A DNA stretch of 64,000 bases, taken from Alteromonadaceae bacterium Bs31. GTDB taxonomy: Bacteria > Pseudomonadota > Gammaproteobacteria > Pseudomonadales > Cellvibrionaceae. The notes below the pieces were generated by a model. That model was not told where the DNA came from and ran no database searches. It saw only the letters and a program-made list of their open reading frames with translations. Below are positions 1 to 8,901 of this stretch, one piece after another (positions within the stretch are counted from its first letter, which is position 1; each line of letters begins with the position of its first letter). The translations under genes and the position numbers were made by a program. Where the stretch lies: positions 188,501 through 252,500 of the forward strand of contig FXAI01000007.1 in NCBI GenBank assembly GCA_900177435.1. The letters are read 5' to 3'.

Positions 1-1
1 T

Positions 2-484
2 GACGCTGCCAACCCAGCCAAATTTTATATTAACTCAGCAAATGCGCATCAGGCCTACCCTCACAAAAAAGTAGGTATGGCCGACGCGAACGTGCTGGAA
101 ATCGGTTCCTCAGAAACCTGCAATGAGCGAAAGATTAACCAGCTCCTTATCAGTGGCGTGGTTGAAACTTGCCAGTTGCAGATGGGTATGACGGAATTCA
201 AACCAGGCAGTGTCTGGAATACCATGCCAATGCATACACACAGCCGCCGAATGGAAGCTTATTTTTATTTTAATATTCCTGAAGAATCTGCAGTATGCCA
301 TTTTATGGGGCCCGCTGAAGAAACTCGTCATATTTGGGTTGGTAATGAGCAAACCGTTATATCACCCCCTTGGTCCATGCACTCAGGCGTAGGCACCGCG
401 AGCTACACATTTATCTGGGGCATGGCTGGCGAAAATCTGGATTATACGGATATGGATCACCATTTACCGTCGACTTTAAAATAG
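2..484 (+). CDS. kduI: 5-dehydro-4-deoxy-D-glucuronate isomerase (KduI), 3' part only
   Basis: The reading frame is open from the first bases of the window, so this is the C-terminal part of a longer gene (about 160 residues visible; the family is usually near 278). KduI isomerises 5-keto-4-deoxyuronate, formed from unsaturated galacturonate released by pectate lyases, to 2,5-diketo-3-deoxygluconate in the cytoplasm. The cupin metal site is visible: the stretch [16 protein letters not shown] supplies the two His and the Glu ligands, and [10 protein letters not shown] supplies the last His. The ATG at 77 is internal ([12 protein letters not shown]), not the start. KduD-type dehydrogenases for the next step follow directly. 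A hairpin at 505-538 separates it from the next gene. Identification is secure; the N-terminus lies outside the window. Confidence 0.95.
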   Translation, partial: DAANPAKFYINSANAHQAYPHKKVGMADANVLEIGSSETCNERKINQLLISGVVETCQLQMGMTEFKPGSVWNTMPMHTHSRRMEAYFYFNIPEESAVCHFMGPAEETRHIWVGNEQTVISPPWSMHSGVGTASYTFIWGMAGENLDYTDMDHHLPSTLK

Positions 485-504
485 GCACAATATTTTCTTA
501 ATAA

Positions 505-538
505 AGCCGCTAGCAATCGTCTAGCGGCTTCTGTTTTT
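505..538 (+). terminator. Hairpin plus T-run after kduI
   Basis: GCCGCTAG (506-513) pairs with CTAGCGGC (521-528) across a 7-base loop, followed by TTCTGTTTTT. It is a Rho-independent terminator or partial attenuator between kduI and the first kduD-like gene. Confidence 0.75.
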
Positions 539-566
539 ATTAATTTCTTCTTTGGATGATTACACT

Positions 567-1370
567 ATGATTAACGATCTTTTTGACCTTAAAGGCAAAG
601 TAGCCCTCATTACTGGCGGCACTCACGGAATCGGTTTTTCGATAGGCCGCGTTTTAGGCCTAGCTGGCGCAAAAGTGTGCGTAAACGATATTTCTCAAGA
701 AAAGCTTGATGCCGCCAAGCTTGAGTACGCAAAAGATGGCATAGAGGTTTATACGCTGGTTTTTGATGTAACCGATGAAGAGCAAGTAGATAAAGGTATT
801 TCCGAAATTGAAAGCAACGTCGGCTCTGTAGATATTCTGGTTAACAATGCAGGGATTATTAAGCGTATTCCTATCTTGGAAATGGACGTAGCAGACTATC
901 GTCAAGTAATCGACGTAGATTTAGTTTCGCCGCTTATTATGTCCAAGCGTGTTGCGCCCAAGATGATTGAAAAGCGCGCAGGCAAAATAATTAATATGTG
1001 CTCCATGATGAGTGTGTACGGTCGCAGCTCGGTCTCTGCATACGCATCAGCCAAAGGCGGCCTGAAGCTACTTACCCAAAACATGTGTTGTGAGTGGGCG
1101 AAATTCGGTTTGCAAGTCAATGGCATTGGGCCGGGCTACATCGCTACCGCGCAAACGGCGCCTATTCGTGAAAATGGTCACCCTTTTAATGACCTGATCA
1201 TGACGCGTACTCCAGCAGCTCGCTGGGGCCAGCCAGAAGATATCGCCAATGCGGCCCTCTTTCTGGCCTCTCAGGCATCCGAGTTCATTAATGGACAGGT
1301 GATCTATGTCGACGGCGGTATTTTAGCCAACTTCGGCTACGTAAAAGGCGAAAACGACCTGCCTGCATAA
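567..1370 (+). CDS. kduD: KduD-type short-chain dehydrogenase (2-dehydro-3-deoxy-D-gluconate 5-dehydrogenase), copy 1
   Basis: A classical SDR of 267 residues that should reduce 2,5-diketo-3-deoxygluconate (DKI) to KDG with NAD(P)H, directly after KduI in pectin breakdown. The cofactor motif TGGTHGIG lies near residues 17-24, NNAG near 93-96, and the catalytic Ser146, Tyr159 (YASAK) and Lys163 are all present. The C-terminus has the GPGYIAT and YVDGG elements typical of KduD. An in-frame TTG at 552 would add five residues, but the ATG at 567 has a better placed GGA, so I chose 567. A paralogue follows at 1447, separated by a hairpin. KduD versus a related gluconate/ketogluconate dehydrogenase cannot be settled from sequence, but kduI next door favours KduD. 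Confidence 0.88.
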   Translation: MINDLFDLKGKVALITGGTHGIGFSIGRVLGLAGAKVCVNDISQEKLDAAKLEYAKDGIEVYTLVFDVTDEEQVDKGISEIESNVGSVDILVNNAGIIKRIPILEMDVADYRQVIDVDLVSPLIMSKRVAPKMIEKRAGKIINMCSMMSVYGRSSVSAYASAKGGLKLLTQNMCCEWAKFGLQVNGIGPGYIATAQTAPIRENGHPFNDLIMTRTPAARWGQPEDIANAALFLASQASEFINGQVIYVDGGILANFGYVKGENDLPA

Positions 1371-1381
1371 GATTCTCTGCG

Positions 1382-1412
1382 CAGCGCTTGCTTCCTGCAA
1401 GCGCTGAATTTT
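1382..1412 (+). terminator. Hairpin between the two kduD-like genes
   Basis: CAGCGCTTG (1382-1390) pairs with CAAGCGCTG (1398-1406), followed by AATTTTC. The T-run is short, so this may be an attenuator or an mRNA-stabilising hairpin within an operon. Confidence 0.5.
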
Positions 1413-1446
1413 CACATCCCAACTAATTGTATGTAAAGCTCTCAAA

Positions 1447-2241
1447 ATGACACACTCTTTATTCGACCTTAGCGGAAAGGTTGCGCTCATTACTGGCGCG
1501 ACTCACGGACTCGGAATGACTATGGCTAAAGGCCTGGCCAGTGCCGGAGCAACTATCGTGGTTAATGGCAATTCATCACAGGAAAAAATTGATGCTGCTG
1601 TCAAGGAATACCAGGCTTGCGGCTACAATGCGCACGGTTATCGTTTTAACGTTACCGACGAACAGGAAGTTGAACAAGCCGTTAAAAAAATTACTGAAGA
1701 CGTTGGTCCTGTAGATATTCTGGTAAACAATGCCGGCATTATTAGGCGCACTCCTCTGTTAGAAATGCCTCTAGCTGAATGGGAGCTGGTGATTAAAACG
1801 GATTTGACGAGTGTGTTTACCGTGACAAAACCCATCGCCAAGCAAATGGTCGAACGAGGCGGCGGTAAGATTATTAATATTTGCTCCATGATGTCCGAGC
1901 TTGGCAGAGACTCTGTAGGTGCTTATGCTGCGGCAAAAGGTGGCCTGAAGATGCTCACTCGAAATATGGCCACGGAGTGGGCAAAATTTAATGTGCAGGT
2001 TAACGGCATAGGGCCAGGCTATTTCGCCACAAGCCAAACAGCGGCCATCCGCGTAGAGGGGCACCCCTTCAACGATTTTATCGTTAGCAGAACACCTGCA
2101 GGAAAATGGGGAGACCCCGATGACCTTCAGGGTGCAACTATTTTTCTGGCGGCCAAAGCCAGTGACTTCGTTACCGGCCAGATTGTCTATGTTGACGGGG
2201 GCATTCTCGCAACGATTGGCAAACCTGCCGATGAGGATTAG
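1447..2241 (+). CDS. kduD: KduD-type short-chain dehydrogenase, copy 2
   Basis: A second SDR of 264 residues, clearly a paralogue of the upstream gene: same length, same N-terminal FDLSGKVALITG block, same NNAGIIRRTP and CSMMSELGR segments. Cofactor motif TGATHGLG at about 17-24; catalytic Ser147, Tyr160 (YAAAK) and Lys164 are intact, so both copies look active. It ends in the KduD-like YVDGGILA block. Either both act on DKI (dose, or NADH/NADPH specialisation) or one acts on another ketogluconate. The Asn-Gly-Asn after the second beta strand (VVNGNSS), against VCVNDIS in copy 1, is where a cofactor difference could lie. That is inference. A strong terminator follows. Confidence 0.85.
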   Translation: MTHSLFDLSGKVALITGATHGLGMTMAKGLASAGATIVVNGNSSQEKIDAAVKEYQACGYNAHGYRFNVTDEQEVEQAVKKITEDVGPVDILVNNAGIIRRTPLLEMPLAEWELVIKTDLTSVFTVTKPIAKQMVERGGGKIINICSMMSELGRDSVGAYAAAKGGLKMLTRNMATEWAKFNVQVNGIGPGYFATSQTAAIRVEGHPFNDFIVSRTPAGKWGDPDDLQGATIFLAAKASDFVTGQIVYVDGGILATIGKPADED

Positions 2242-2290
2242 TTAGCTGAATTACCCTGGCTGCCTTCAAACAACGGCCCTCAATAAAAAA

Positions 2291-2318
2291 GGCGCTCCCT
2301 TCCGGAGCGCCTTTTTTA
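2291..2318 (+). terminator. Rho-independent terminator of the kdu genes
   Basis: GGCGCTCC (2291-2298) pairs with GGAGCGCC (2304-2311), flanked by an A-run upstream and a T-run downstream. It closes the kduI-kduD-kduD unit. Confidence 0.9.
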
Positions 2319-2434
2319 TTATGTATACATGCGGCTGAATTGATTTACCCACACCCAGGCCTGACATTGCTTTAGCTAGCGGTATTTAGACTCTAGGCTT
2401 TGCTTTCTGTGCTACGTGCTGGCACCGCTCTGGA

Positions 2435-2824
2435 CTAGCGCATACCCCATACGTCACTGCGGCGGCGATCTCGCATTGAGCGCCTTTCCTGATCAATCTG
2501 TCTGAATGGCAGCCCGTTGTCTTCATCCCTGCGCTGAAAGTTTCTCCGGTCAGATAAATGCTTATACTTACAGTCGCAAGTATGGCGGTTGGAGCAGTCT
2601 GTTAGAGGCAGGAGAGGAACCTCGCGAACCAGGAACGGCGTATTCCTCAAAGCTTTCGCGGCTTCGCATGCCCCACGTGAAGAAATGATTCTGACCGCTT
2701 TAAAATCTGCCTTGTACTCGGCGGCGGTTGTTAGGTGCTTTTTGACGGGGGTTTTGGGTGTTTTTTTTCTAAAAATACTGAAAATATTTGACTTACTTCT
2801 TGTGTCTTTTCTGGCCACGGGCAT
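2435..2824 (-). CDS. Conserved-type hypothetical protein with Cys-rich C-terminal motif
   Basis: A 129-residue basic protein, not assigned to any named family here. A strong Shine-Dalgarno (AAGGAAGGAGAGA) sits just before the ATG at 2824, so it is very likely translated. Residues 1-35 are rich in Lys/Arg/Ser. The C-terminal third holds a Cys cluster (CSNRHTCDCKYKHLSDRR) followed by several Arg-Arg pairs (FQRRDED, QERRS, RDRRRSD), which could bind metal or nucleic acid; this is inference. It stands alone between the kdu terminator and the pectin methylesterase, transcribed away from the kdu genes. No signal peptide or membrane segment is seen. Confidence 0.65.
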   Translation of the reverse strand: MPVARKDTRSKSNIFSIFRKKTPKTPVKKHLTTAAEYKADFKAVRIISSRGACEAAKALRNTPFLVREVPLLPLTDCSNRHTCDCKYKHLSDRRNFQRRDEDNGLPFRQIDQERRSMRDRRRSDVWGMR

Positions 2825-3071
2825 TCTCTCCTTCCTTTAAAACTCCCTGGAGGGCCATTCTAGACAGCGATGAATGGTGGCATAAGGATGCAAGCGCCAA
2901 AAGGTAGAGAAATTTACAAAATACGAATTACTTCTCGTTTTCACGTGACGAGCTTCTCATACACTAGTATGCATAGGACGGCTGTTAAGAGCTTGCCCTC
3001 TACACCCAAGTCGGCAATGAACGGTGAAGCATATTATTTGCGCAACACCACTCGAGTATGACTTAGACAGG

Positions 3072-4202
3072 CTAATCCTCCGCTAACCAATCCATGAAAT
3101 GAAGCCGTTCTATTTCTTCAATTTCCGCGGCAGGATCTTTAATCTTACGCTTTTGTCTCTCCGGGTTTGCCATGTGTGCACCCTCTCCAGCGCTATTCCA
3201 CTCATAGAAGCGCGAATCATCTGGCGTAAAGATTAAACTCTTTGAACCATCCTTCGCTGTTCCCTTCATGCTACCCCAACCATCCTCAGTAATATGTTTA
3301 CCCATCTTGGTATTAAAATAAAGTGCATGCCCTATTGCACGTGGATCAGCATACCTCCCGTCCGGGAAGTTTGTTGTTGGGTGCCAGGGGCGACCTAATG
3401 TATGCGACTTTTCTGGCACACCCTCTTCTGCAAGCAATTCGCAGTTTTTAAACACAATGCCGTATGAATGCTCTATTGATGTTGAGGGTGCGGTTATATG
3501 CCCTTGAATATCTCCTGGCTTAAAGGTTTTACCTCGGCGCCTTGAAACAATCTTGCTGCCCTCGATCAACAGTTGCCCGCCGCCAAAGATAAAATCAACA
3601 TTCCCTGAAATTACAGAATTTTTTATATATGCCCGCCCTCCATGGGCAAACAAGGTATCTTGGTAGCCCACTAGGGAAACATCTTCAAACCAAACTCTGT
3701 CGCTATTTTTATCTAATAGCAGCGCTACAGCCTGACTGGCTCGGGCCTTGTCTTTATGCCCTTTTTTGAGGGCATCGTTTTTCAGGTAAGCAAAATCATT
3801 TTCTATTGTGAGAGATTTTATGGTGATATTCTCTCCGCGAATAACCATGGTTGCTGAACCCGGTGTGCCCCAGCCGGAGGGATAGTAGTCTGATGCGATT
3901 TCAGCGTATAAATTATTAACAATGCGTGTGTGCTCCATTCCCTGGCCTACAATTTCAACATTTGGCCTGTCGATAAGCACTCTTTCTCTATATTCACCGC
4001 TAGCAACATTGATTGTTACTGTAACGCAGCGCCTCTCTTCAACCGAGGAAAGTGCAGAAGACAAACTTGAGTAGTAGTCCGGTTTTGACTGAACCGGTTC
4101 TTTAGTAACCCAAACTGTGCAGTCTTTCGCAATAGCAATACCAGTGGATAACAAGTACAGACCAAAGACGGCGAGAGAGGTATGTATTACTTTCGGTAGC
4201 AT
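3072..4202 (-). CDS. Secreted pectin methylesterase (CE8 family)
   Basis: A pectinesterase of 376 residues that removes methyl esters from homogalacturonan, making it a substrate for the pectate lyases encoded upstream. Residues 1-25 form a signal peptide (hydrophobic SLAVFGLYLLSTGIAIA, then KDC). The right-handed beta-helix signature residues are all visible: QAVAL at about 157-161, YQDTLF with Asp182, GNVDFIFG with Asp203, and LGRPW with Arg271. These are the CE8 acid/base, nucleophile and binding residues. Shine-Dalgarno AAGGAG is placed about 8 bases before the ATG. The gene lies downstream, on the same strand, of the 4757-8731 lyase, but a terminator and a repeat array lie between, so it probably has its own promoter. 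Confidence 0.93.
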   Translation of the reverse strand: MLPKVIHTSLAVFGLYLLSTGIAIAKDCTVWVTKEPVQSKPDYYSSLSSALSSVEERRCVTVTINVASGEYRERVLIDRPNVEIVGQGMEHTRIVNNLYAEIASDYYPSGWGTPGSATMVIRGENITIKSLTIENDFAYLKNDALKKGHKDKARASQAVALLLDKNSDRVWFEDVSLVGYQDTLFAHGGRAYIKNSVISGNVDFIFGGGQLLIEGSKIVSRRRGKTFKPGDIQGHITAPSTSIEHSYGIVFKNCELLAEEGVPEKSHTLGRPWHPTTNFPDGRYADPRAIGHALYFNTKMGKHITEDGWGSMKGTAKDGSKSLIFTPDDSRFYEWNSAGEGAHMANPERQKRKIKDPAAEIEEIERLHFMDWLAED

Positions 4203-4422
4203 CCCGAGGCTCCTTAAATTTGTTATCCCAGCCTAACGTAAAGCCGAGCCAGGAGCAAAGAAACGATGCAAGAAGCCACACTATGAGCGCTGCAATAATT
4301 CCCCCTATTGGGTATAGCACAACGGCCACGGCAACAACTCTTGCGTTGCGCTAAAGCTTCACAATCTCTGATTAGGCGAACCGCAGCAATTGCTCCTTGC
4401 CGCTACGCCACATGCGTGACTA

Positions 4423-4693
4423 CTGCACCCGCCGGATACCGTATATCCTGTACCCGGCTCCTGTGCATCCATGCACCCGCCGGATACCGTACATCCTGTA
4501 CCCGGCTCCTGTGCATCCATGCACCCGCCGGATACCGTGCATCCTGTACCCGGCTCCTGTGCATCCATGCACCCGCCGGATACCGTACATCCTGTACCCG
4601 GCTCCTGTGCATCCATGCACCCGCCGGATACCGTACATCCTGTACCCGGCTCCTGTGCATCCATGCACCCGCCGGATACCGTACATCCTGTAC
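4423..4693. repeat. 48-bp tandem repeat array with palindromic units
   Basis: Five complete 48-bp units begin at 4423, 4471, 4519, 4567 and 4615, and a sixth, truncated to 31 bases, begins at 4663. Units are nearly identical; the differences seen are CTG for ATG at the unit start and TAT for TAC in the first unit, and GTGCATCC for GTACATCC in the third. Each unit contains two inverted repeats, GTGCATCCATGCAC and GTACATCCTGTAC. Because 48 is a multiple of three and several frames lack stops, the array opens long frames on both strands that read as 16-residue repeats. These have no independent support as genes. A degenerate relative of the unit lies near 17344-17440. Confidence 0.95.
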
Positions 4694-4694
4694 A

Positions 4695-4721
4695 TAAAAA
4701 AAGGCTCCCGAGGGAGCCCTT
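4695..4721 (-). terminator. Terminator of the 4757-8731 pectate lyase gene
   Basis: GGCTCC and GGGAGCC form the stem around 4703-4718. On the minus strand the hairpin is followed by a run of seven T residues, directly after the array as read on the plus strand. Confidence 0.85.
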
Positions 4722-4756
4722 ATCCTTTATCAACTAGAGGTAATGCATCGGTTTCG

Positions 4757-7700
4757 TTACTGGCAACCACTATTGTGAGCAGCAACTACAGCAGAGATGC
4801 TAGCAGCCAATGGCGAGTTGTATGGAAGGTTTCCATCAACGCCGGCGGTTGCAGCTACGTAGTCAGCCAAATCTTGACCGGCAGACAATCCGTAGCTTGC
4901 TATAGCATCCATCGTATCAGCGTTATAGTCCGCATAGACATCAGTTACAGTACCTGCAGCAGCACTTAGATCACGGTAGGTTGAAGCATCCAACTGACAC
5001 TCACTATCAGAGAAGTACAAAGGAGTACCGCTAGCCAGGAAGTTACCATCGCTGTAATCACGCATCAATTCTTCAGCACGCTCATCAATTGCATCGTTAA
5101 CATCGCTTTTCTCCTGGTGAACGCCGTTAATCAGGAAGATATTATCTTCGTGAACAACACTGGCACCTTTACGAATACTCAGAATGTCTTTGCGGTAGTT
5201 CATAAACAAGTTATTGAACTGGTGCGAGGTACCACGACGAATCAGCGGCACACGGCGCGCAGTATTGCCCGCAGTATCGAAGAACGCATCGGTAGTCACG
5301 AAGTTGTTGTTATGCATAGTGGTGCGAATTTGCTCGTTGATAGTGCGACTATCGGAAGAGCCATGCAGCGCAGCACGCTTCACATCAACCAACTTGTTGA
5401 ACGACATAGTGATGTTGTAGGCACCAACTTTTACGTCGAATGCAGAGTCACCCGTAGTATCAAAGGTGTTTTTGTGAATCCATATATCGTGTGACTCACC
5501 AGTGGAGCGGATCATATCGGGGTCTAGGCTGTGATCTTCAGTATGACCAACACCAATAAACTTGTTGTTAGTAATAATCACGTTCTCAGAAACATGGGTG
5601 GAAGCACCACTTGAGTCTGCACCAATCTTAAAGCCGTTAAATACAAACGTAGCTTGTGCACCACGACCATCGATAGTGGTATTGCTATCGATCATGTAGT
5701 TACGTACAGGCAGGCTGCTGCTGTTCAACTCATCATTGAAGAATGTCTCCAAACAAGCAGAACTAGATACACCCTTCGAAGAACACCAGGCGTAGGGGTC
5801 GCGACATGCCGCTTCGCTTACACCAAGGTCATCAGCCAGGCTGGAGCTAGAACAATAAGGACGATACATCATCACGTACGTTTCGCTCGCGAAGTCGTTC
5901 TTATCGAATACGATCCAGTTGTGCTCTGCAGAAGAGATAGCAGCCAGAATCTGGTCTTCAGCATTGTCGTTGGTGATAACAACCAAGTTACTGCCGCCGG
6001 CTGGATTGTATCCACCCAAAGCGTTCTGACCGTAACCTACCGCACGACCTAGAGACTGAGACAGACACTCAATAATTTCCTGGTCAGTCTGCAGGGAAGT
6101 ATCGTACCAGTTAACGCTGTCGTCAGTTGCCAGAGCAATACAGTCGGCACTCAAGTCACCCGATACCGGTGGCAGAGTTGGCACTGGTGTTGGCTCACCA
6201 GTTGGCTCACCCGTCGGTTCAGTGCTTGGCGGTGCAGTTGGCTCGCCAGTTGGTACAGTAGTGCCTTCGTGTGAAAGACTGATGTAATACAAGTTCATTG
6301 AGTCGGCTTTCGAAATTGAATGGCTGCCTGCTGATAGCGCCACGGAAAGAACACCACTAGATACTGCATAGCTAGTGCCATCAATTTTGATATCGCCGCC
6401 TTCACCTTCATTAAACACTAATACCAGCTCAGCATTTGCACCGGAAGTAAAGGTAATGGATGTACTCGACTCAATTTTTAGCGCCTGAGTTAAAGTTAAG
6501 CCGTTGTAATTTACTGTACCTTTCGAAGAAGAAAGGTTGCCAGAGATATCAAAGAAGTCACTAGACGTACCCGACTCAGTAATGTTTAACACTTCACCAC
6601 TAGGTGCACCTGGTTCTGACGTAGGTTGCGCAGTAGGTACAGCTGTTGGTTCGGCAGTAGGCACAGCGGTTGGTTGAGCAGTAGGTACAGCGCTTGGCTC
6701 AGCAGTCGGAGTTACCGCTCCACTACAATCACCTTGTGCAAGACCGTAGCCAGTCAACTCAAGCTTATCGATATTGGCAAGTCCACTGCCGCCAGTAGCA
6801 ACCAGATTCACTTCGTTGTAACCCGCAGTTAACTGTAAAGTTACCGCAGTGCTATCGGTGTAACTGTCCCAAGCACCAGTAACACCCAAGCCAAGGGTTT
6901 CGGTGTTATTACCGTTAATAGTGAACACACCATCACGAGCACTGGAACCTCCGTTTGCGTAGGTTACAACAGCACTGTAGTCACCATCGGCGTCTACAAC
7001 TACGCTGTACTTAACAGCAGTACCCGATGCGTTGGTGGTGTTAGCGTAACCGCTGCCGGTATAGCCGCTGTGGTCGTTTTCAATGTTGCCGTCAACACTA
7101 CAGAAACCAGAATCACCTTCTTGCCAGCTAAGGGTTATTTCAGGAACGGACGTTGGTTCAACAGTTGGCTCGGCTGAAGGCTGTGCAGTTGGCCCAGCCG
7201 TTGGCTCTAGAGTGGGCTCAAGGGTCGGCGCAGCGCCGCCTTCGTATGCCAGGCTGATGTAATACAGGTTCATTGAATCATCTTTCGAAATTGAATGACT
7301 GCCTGCAGATAGCTCTACGGAAAGAACACCGTTAGATACAGTATTGCTTGTACCATTAATTTTTATATCGCCACTTTCACCTTCGTTAAACACTAATACG
7401 AGTTCAGCATCTGAAGCAGAAGTAAATGTAATGGATGTACTCGATTCAATTTTTAATGCTTCAGTTAAGGTCAAACCGTTGTAATTTACAGTCCCTTTAG
7501 AAGAAGAAAGATTGCCTGAAATGTCAAAGAAGTCACTCGATGTACCCGACTCTGTGATGTTTAACACTTCATCACCAGCAGGCGCACCCGGCTCTGACGT
7601 GGGCTCAGAGGTGGGGTCAACTGGAGGCTCTGCAGTGGGAACCGCCGTTGGAGCGGGGTCTGGAATAGTCACTTCACAAGAACCATCGGATACGGCCATA

Positions 7701-8731
7701 TTGGTGTAAGCACCAGCCGTTGCCGCAACTATTCCAGGCACACAGGAAGCATCATCCAAGGAGTAGGAGTAAGGAATACTGATGGAGGTAGTAGACTGTA
7801 CATCTGGACCTGCAGGATGGTTACTAGAGCCATCTTCTGTCCAGGTTACGTTGTCGAAGATATTACCGCTAACATCCCAATAACCCATAGCATCCACATA
7901 GAAGGTACCAATGGGGTCTTTAGCATTCTCGAAGTAGTTGTTGTCAACCTTCGCTTTACCGCCGCGACGCGCATTAATACCTGATTTGTTAATACCGTCG
8001 TAGTGGTTGTTGTAAATATGGGCAGTGCCACCGCGCAACAAGGGAACACGTGAATCGATATTGATGTAGTGATTGTGGTGGTATGTTACCGGGCCGTTGT
8101 TCAGGTCTCCAGTGCTTGAACCAACCAGACCACCACGACCAGAGTTCATTAGTACACTATATGACAGGGTTACGTAGGTGGTGTCGGCTTTCATATCAAA
8201 AAGGCCGTCGTAACCTTCGCTCTCGCCACCGAAAGCTTCGAGGGTCACGTGGTCAACCCATACGTTGGAAACATTGGATTCCATACCAATAGCATCACCA
8301 CCATTAGAAGTAGTGCCGCCAGACTTTTTCACGTCACGGATATGTAAGTTACGCAAAATGATGTTGGATGAGTTGCGAATGTGTACACCGATCTCATCGA
8401 GCAGTGCGCCGCTACCAACACCGATAATGGTGATATTTTGAATTTCTTTTAATTCGATAACGCCATCGGCAGTGTTACAACTACCACTGGCTTTTTGAGT
8501 GTTGCCGGGTGTGATAGTACCCTCAACCTCAATTATGAGCGGTGTATTATCGTTGGCACGGTTACAAATTGCCTGGTGAATTTCTGTGCCGGTAGTGGCT
8601 CGAACAACTGATCCGCCCTGGCCACCGGTTGTACCACCATTTTGAGTCGCAAATCCTGTTGCAGCAAAAGCAGATCCACAAGTAAAGGCGAGTGCGACCG
8701 CGCCTGCGATTGTGCTGAGAAAGTTTTTCAT
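4757..8731 (-). CDS. Secreted double-catalytic pectate lyase, PL1-CBM-PL1, Pro/Glu/Thr-rich linkers
   Basis: A 1324-residue secreted enzyme. Order: signal peptide 1-23; first PL1 pectate-lyase domain about 24-350, with NVWVDHVTLEAF, YDGLFDMK (calcium-site Asp) and the catalytic Arg in SRVPLLRGG; PTAEPT-type linker 355-386; a small module 388-497 beginning VLNITESG; linker; a CBM35/CBM6-like galactose-binding-fold module about 534-664 (GYTGSGYAN, ANIDKLELTG); a PTAEPTAVPT linker; a second copy of the small module 713-822; linker; a second PL1 domain about 860-1324 with DPDMIR, HDIWIHKNTF and RRVPLIRRGT. The two small modules are close copies of each other and may be CBM77-like pectin-binding modules (inference). 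Calcium-dependent beta-elimination of polygalacturonate is expected outside the cytoplasm. The neighbour at 9506-13540 is a paralogue. Start: ATG with GTCGTCACA leader shared with the paralogue. Confidence 0.92.
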   Translation of the reverse strand: MKNFLSTIAGAVALAFTCGSAFAATGFATQNGGTTGGQGGSVVRATTGTEIHQAICNRANDNTPLIIEVEGTITPGNTQKASGSCNTADGVIELKEIQNITIIGVGSGALLDEIGVHIRNSSNIILRNLHIRDVKKSGGTTSNGGDAIGMESNVSNVWVDHVTLEAFGGESEGYDGLFDMKADTTYVTLSYSVLMNSGRGGLVGSSTGDLNNGPVTYHHNHYINIDSRVPLLRGGTAHIYNNHYDGINKSGINARRGGKAKVDNNYFENAKDPIGTFYVDAMGYWDVSGNIFDNVTWTEDGSSNHPAGPDVQSTTSISIPYSYSLDDASCVPGIVAATAGAYTNMAVSDGSCEVTIPDPAPTAVPTAEPPVDPTSEPTSEPGAPAGDEVLNITESGTSSDFFDISGNLSSSKGTVNYNGLTLTEALKIESSTSITFTSASDAELVLVFNEGESGDIKINGTSNTVSNGVLSVELSAGSHSISKDDSMNLYYISLAYEGGAAPTLEPTLEPTAGPTAQPSAEPTVEPTSVPEITLSWQEGDSGFCSVDGNIENDHSGYTGSGYANTTNASGTAVKYSVVVDADGDYSAVVTYANGGSSARDGVFTINGNNTETLGLGVTGAWDSYTDSTAVTLQLTAGYNEVNLVATGGSGLANIDKLELTGYGLAQGDCSGAVTPTAEPSAVPTAQPTAVPTAEPTAVPTAQPTSEPGAPSGEVLNITESGTSSDFFDISGNLSSSKGTVNYNGLTLTQALKIESSTSITFTSGANAELVLVFNEGEGGDIKIDGTSYAVSSGVLSVALSAGSHSISKADSMNLYYISLSHEGTTVPTGEPTAPPSTEPTGEPTGEPTPVPTLPPVSGDLSADCIALATDDSVNWYDTSLQTDQEIIECLSQSLGRAVGYGQNALGGYNPAGGSNLVVITNDNAEDQILAAISSAEHNWIVFDKNDFASETYVMMYRPYCSSSSLADDLGVSEAACRDPYAWCSSKGVSSSACLETFFNDELNSSSLPVRNYMIDSNTTIDGRGAQATFVFNGFKIGADSSGASTHVSENVIITNNKFIGVGHTEDHSLDPDMIRSTGESHDIWIHKNTFDTTGDSAFDVKVGAYNITMSFNKLVDVKRAALHGSSDSRTINEQIRTTMHNNNFVTTDAFFDTAGNTARRVPLIRRGTSHQFNNLFMNYRKDILSIRKGASVVHEDNIFLINGVHQEKSDVNDAIDERAEELMRDYSDGNFLASGTPLYFSDSECQLDASTYRDLSAAAGTVTDVYADYNADTMDAIASYGLSAGQDLADYVAATAGVDGNLPYNSPLAASISAVVAAHNSGCQ

Positions 8732-8872
8732 TGTGACGACCTATAATTATTGGTTTTAGCTTTAATCAATCACGACAAGAGCACGACGTGCTGACTGACC
8801 TCATACCTCACCAATAACAAATACCGATCATCCCTCCGCTGAAAACAGCTCAACACCTAAACTACCTCGTCA

Positions 8873-8901
8873 ATATAACGACAGGTACTCATTACTGGTA
8901 A
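8873..8901 (-). promoter_or_regulatory. Putative sigma-70 promoter of the 4757-8731 lyase, overlapped by an operator
   Basis: On the minus strand TTACCA (complement of 8896-8901), a 17-base spacer and TTATAT (complement of 8873-8878) resemble -35 and -10 boxes. The -35 box lies inside the palindrome at 8894-8908, so a bound repressor would block RNA polymerase. The leader would be about 130 bases long. Confidence 0.4.

Larger units (their letters stand above)
4203..4756. other. Intergenic region: repeat array and terminator
   Basis: The gap of 554 bases between the lyase (ends 4757) and the methylesterase (starts 4202), both on the minus strand. It holds a 48-bp tandem repeat array (4423-4693) and the lyase terminator (4695-4721). 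Bases 4203-4422 must carry the methylesterase promoter; I cannot place it with confidence. A hydrophobic frame at 4102-4329 on the minus strand lacks a ribosome-binding site and overlaps the methylesterase start, so I do not call it. Confidence 0.6.

Noticed and set aside
4102..4329. Minus-strand frame with a membrane-like N-terminus (VVLYPIGGIIAALIVWLLAS)
   Set aside because: GTG start without a ribosome-binding site, overlapping the methylesterase start and its Shine-Dalgarno in another frame. It could be a relic of a small membrane protein, but the evidence is too weak.
4423..4693. CRISPR array
   Set aside because: The whole 48-bp unit repeats with no variable spacers, and no cas genes are present.
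4308..4969. Several long frames on both strands with 16-residue repeats (for example MHPPDTVHPVPGSCAS)
   Set aside because: They exist only because the 48-bp array has no stops and a length divisible by three. No ribosome-binding site or family support, and they overlap a real terminator.
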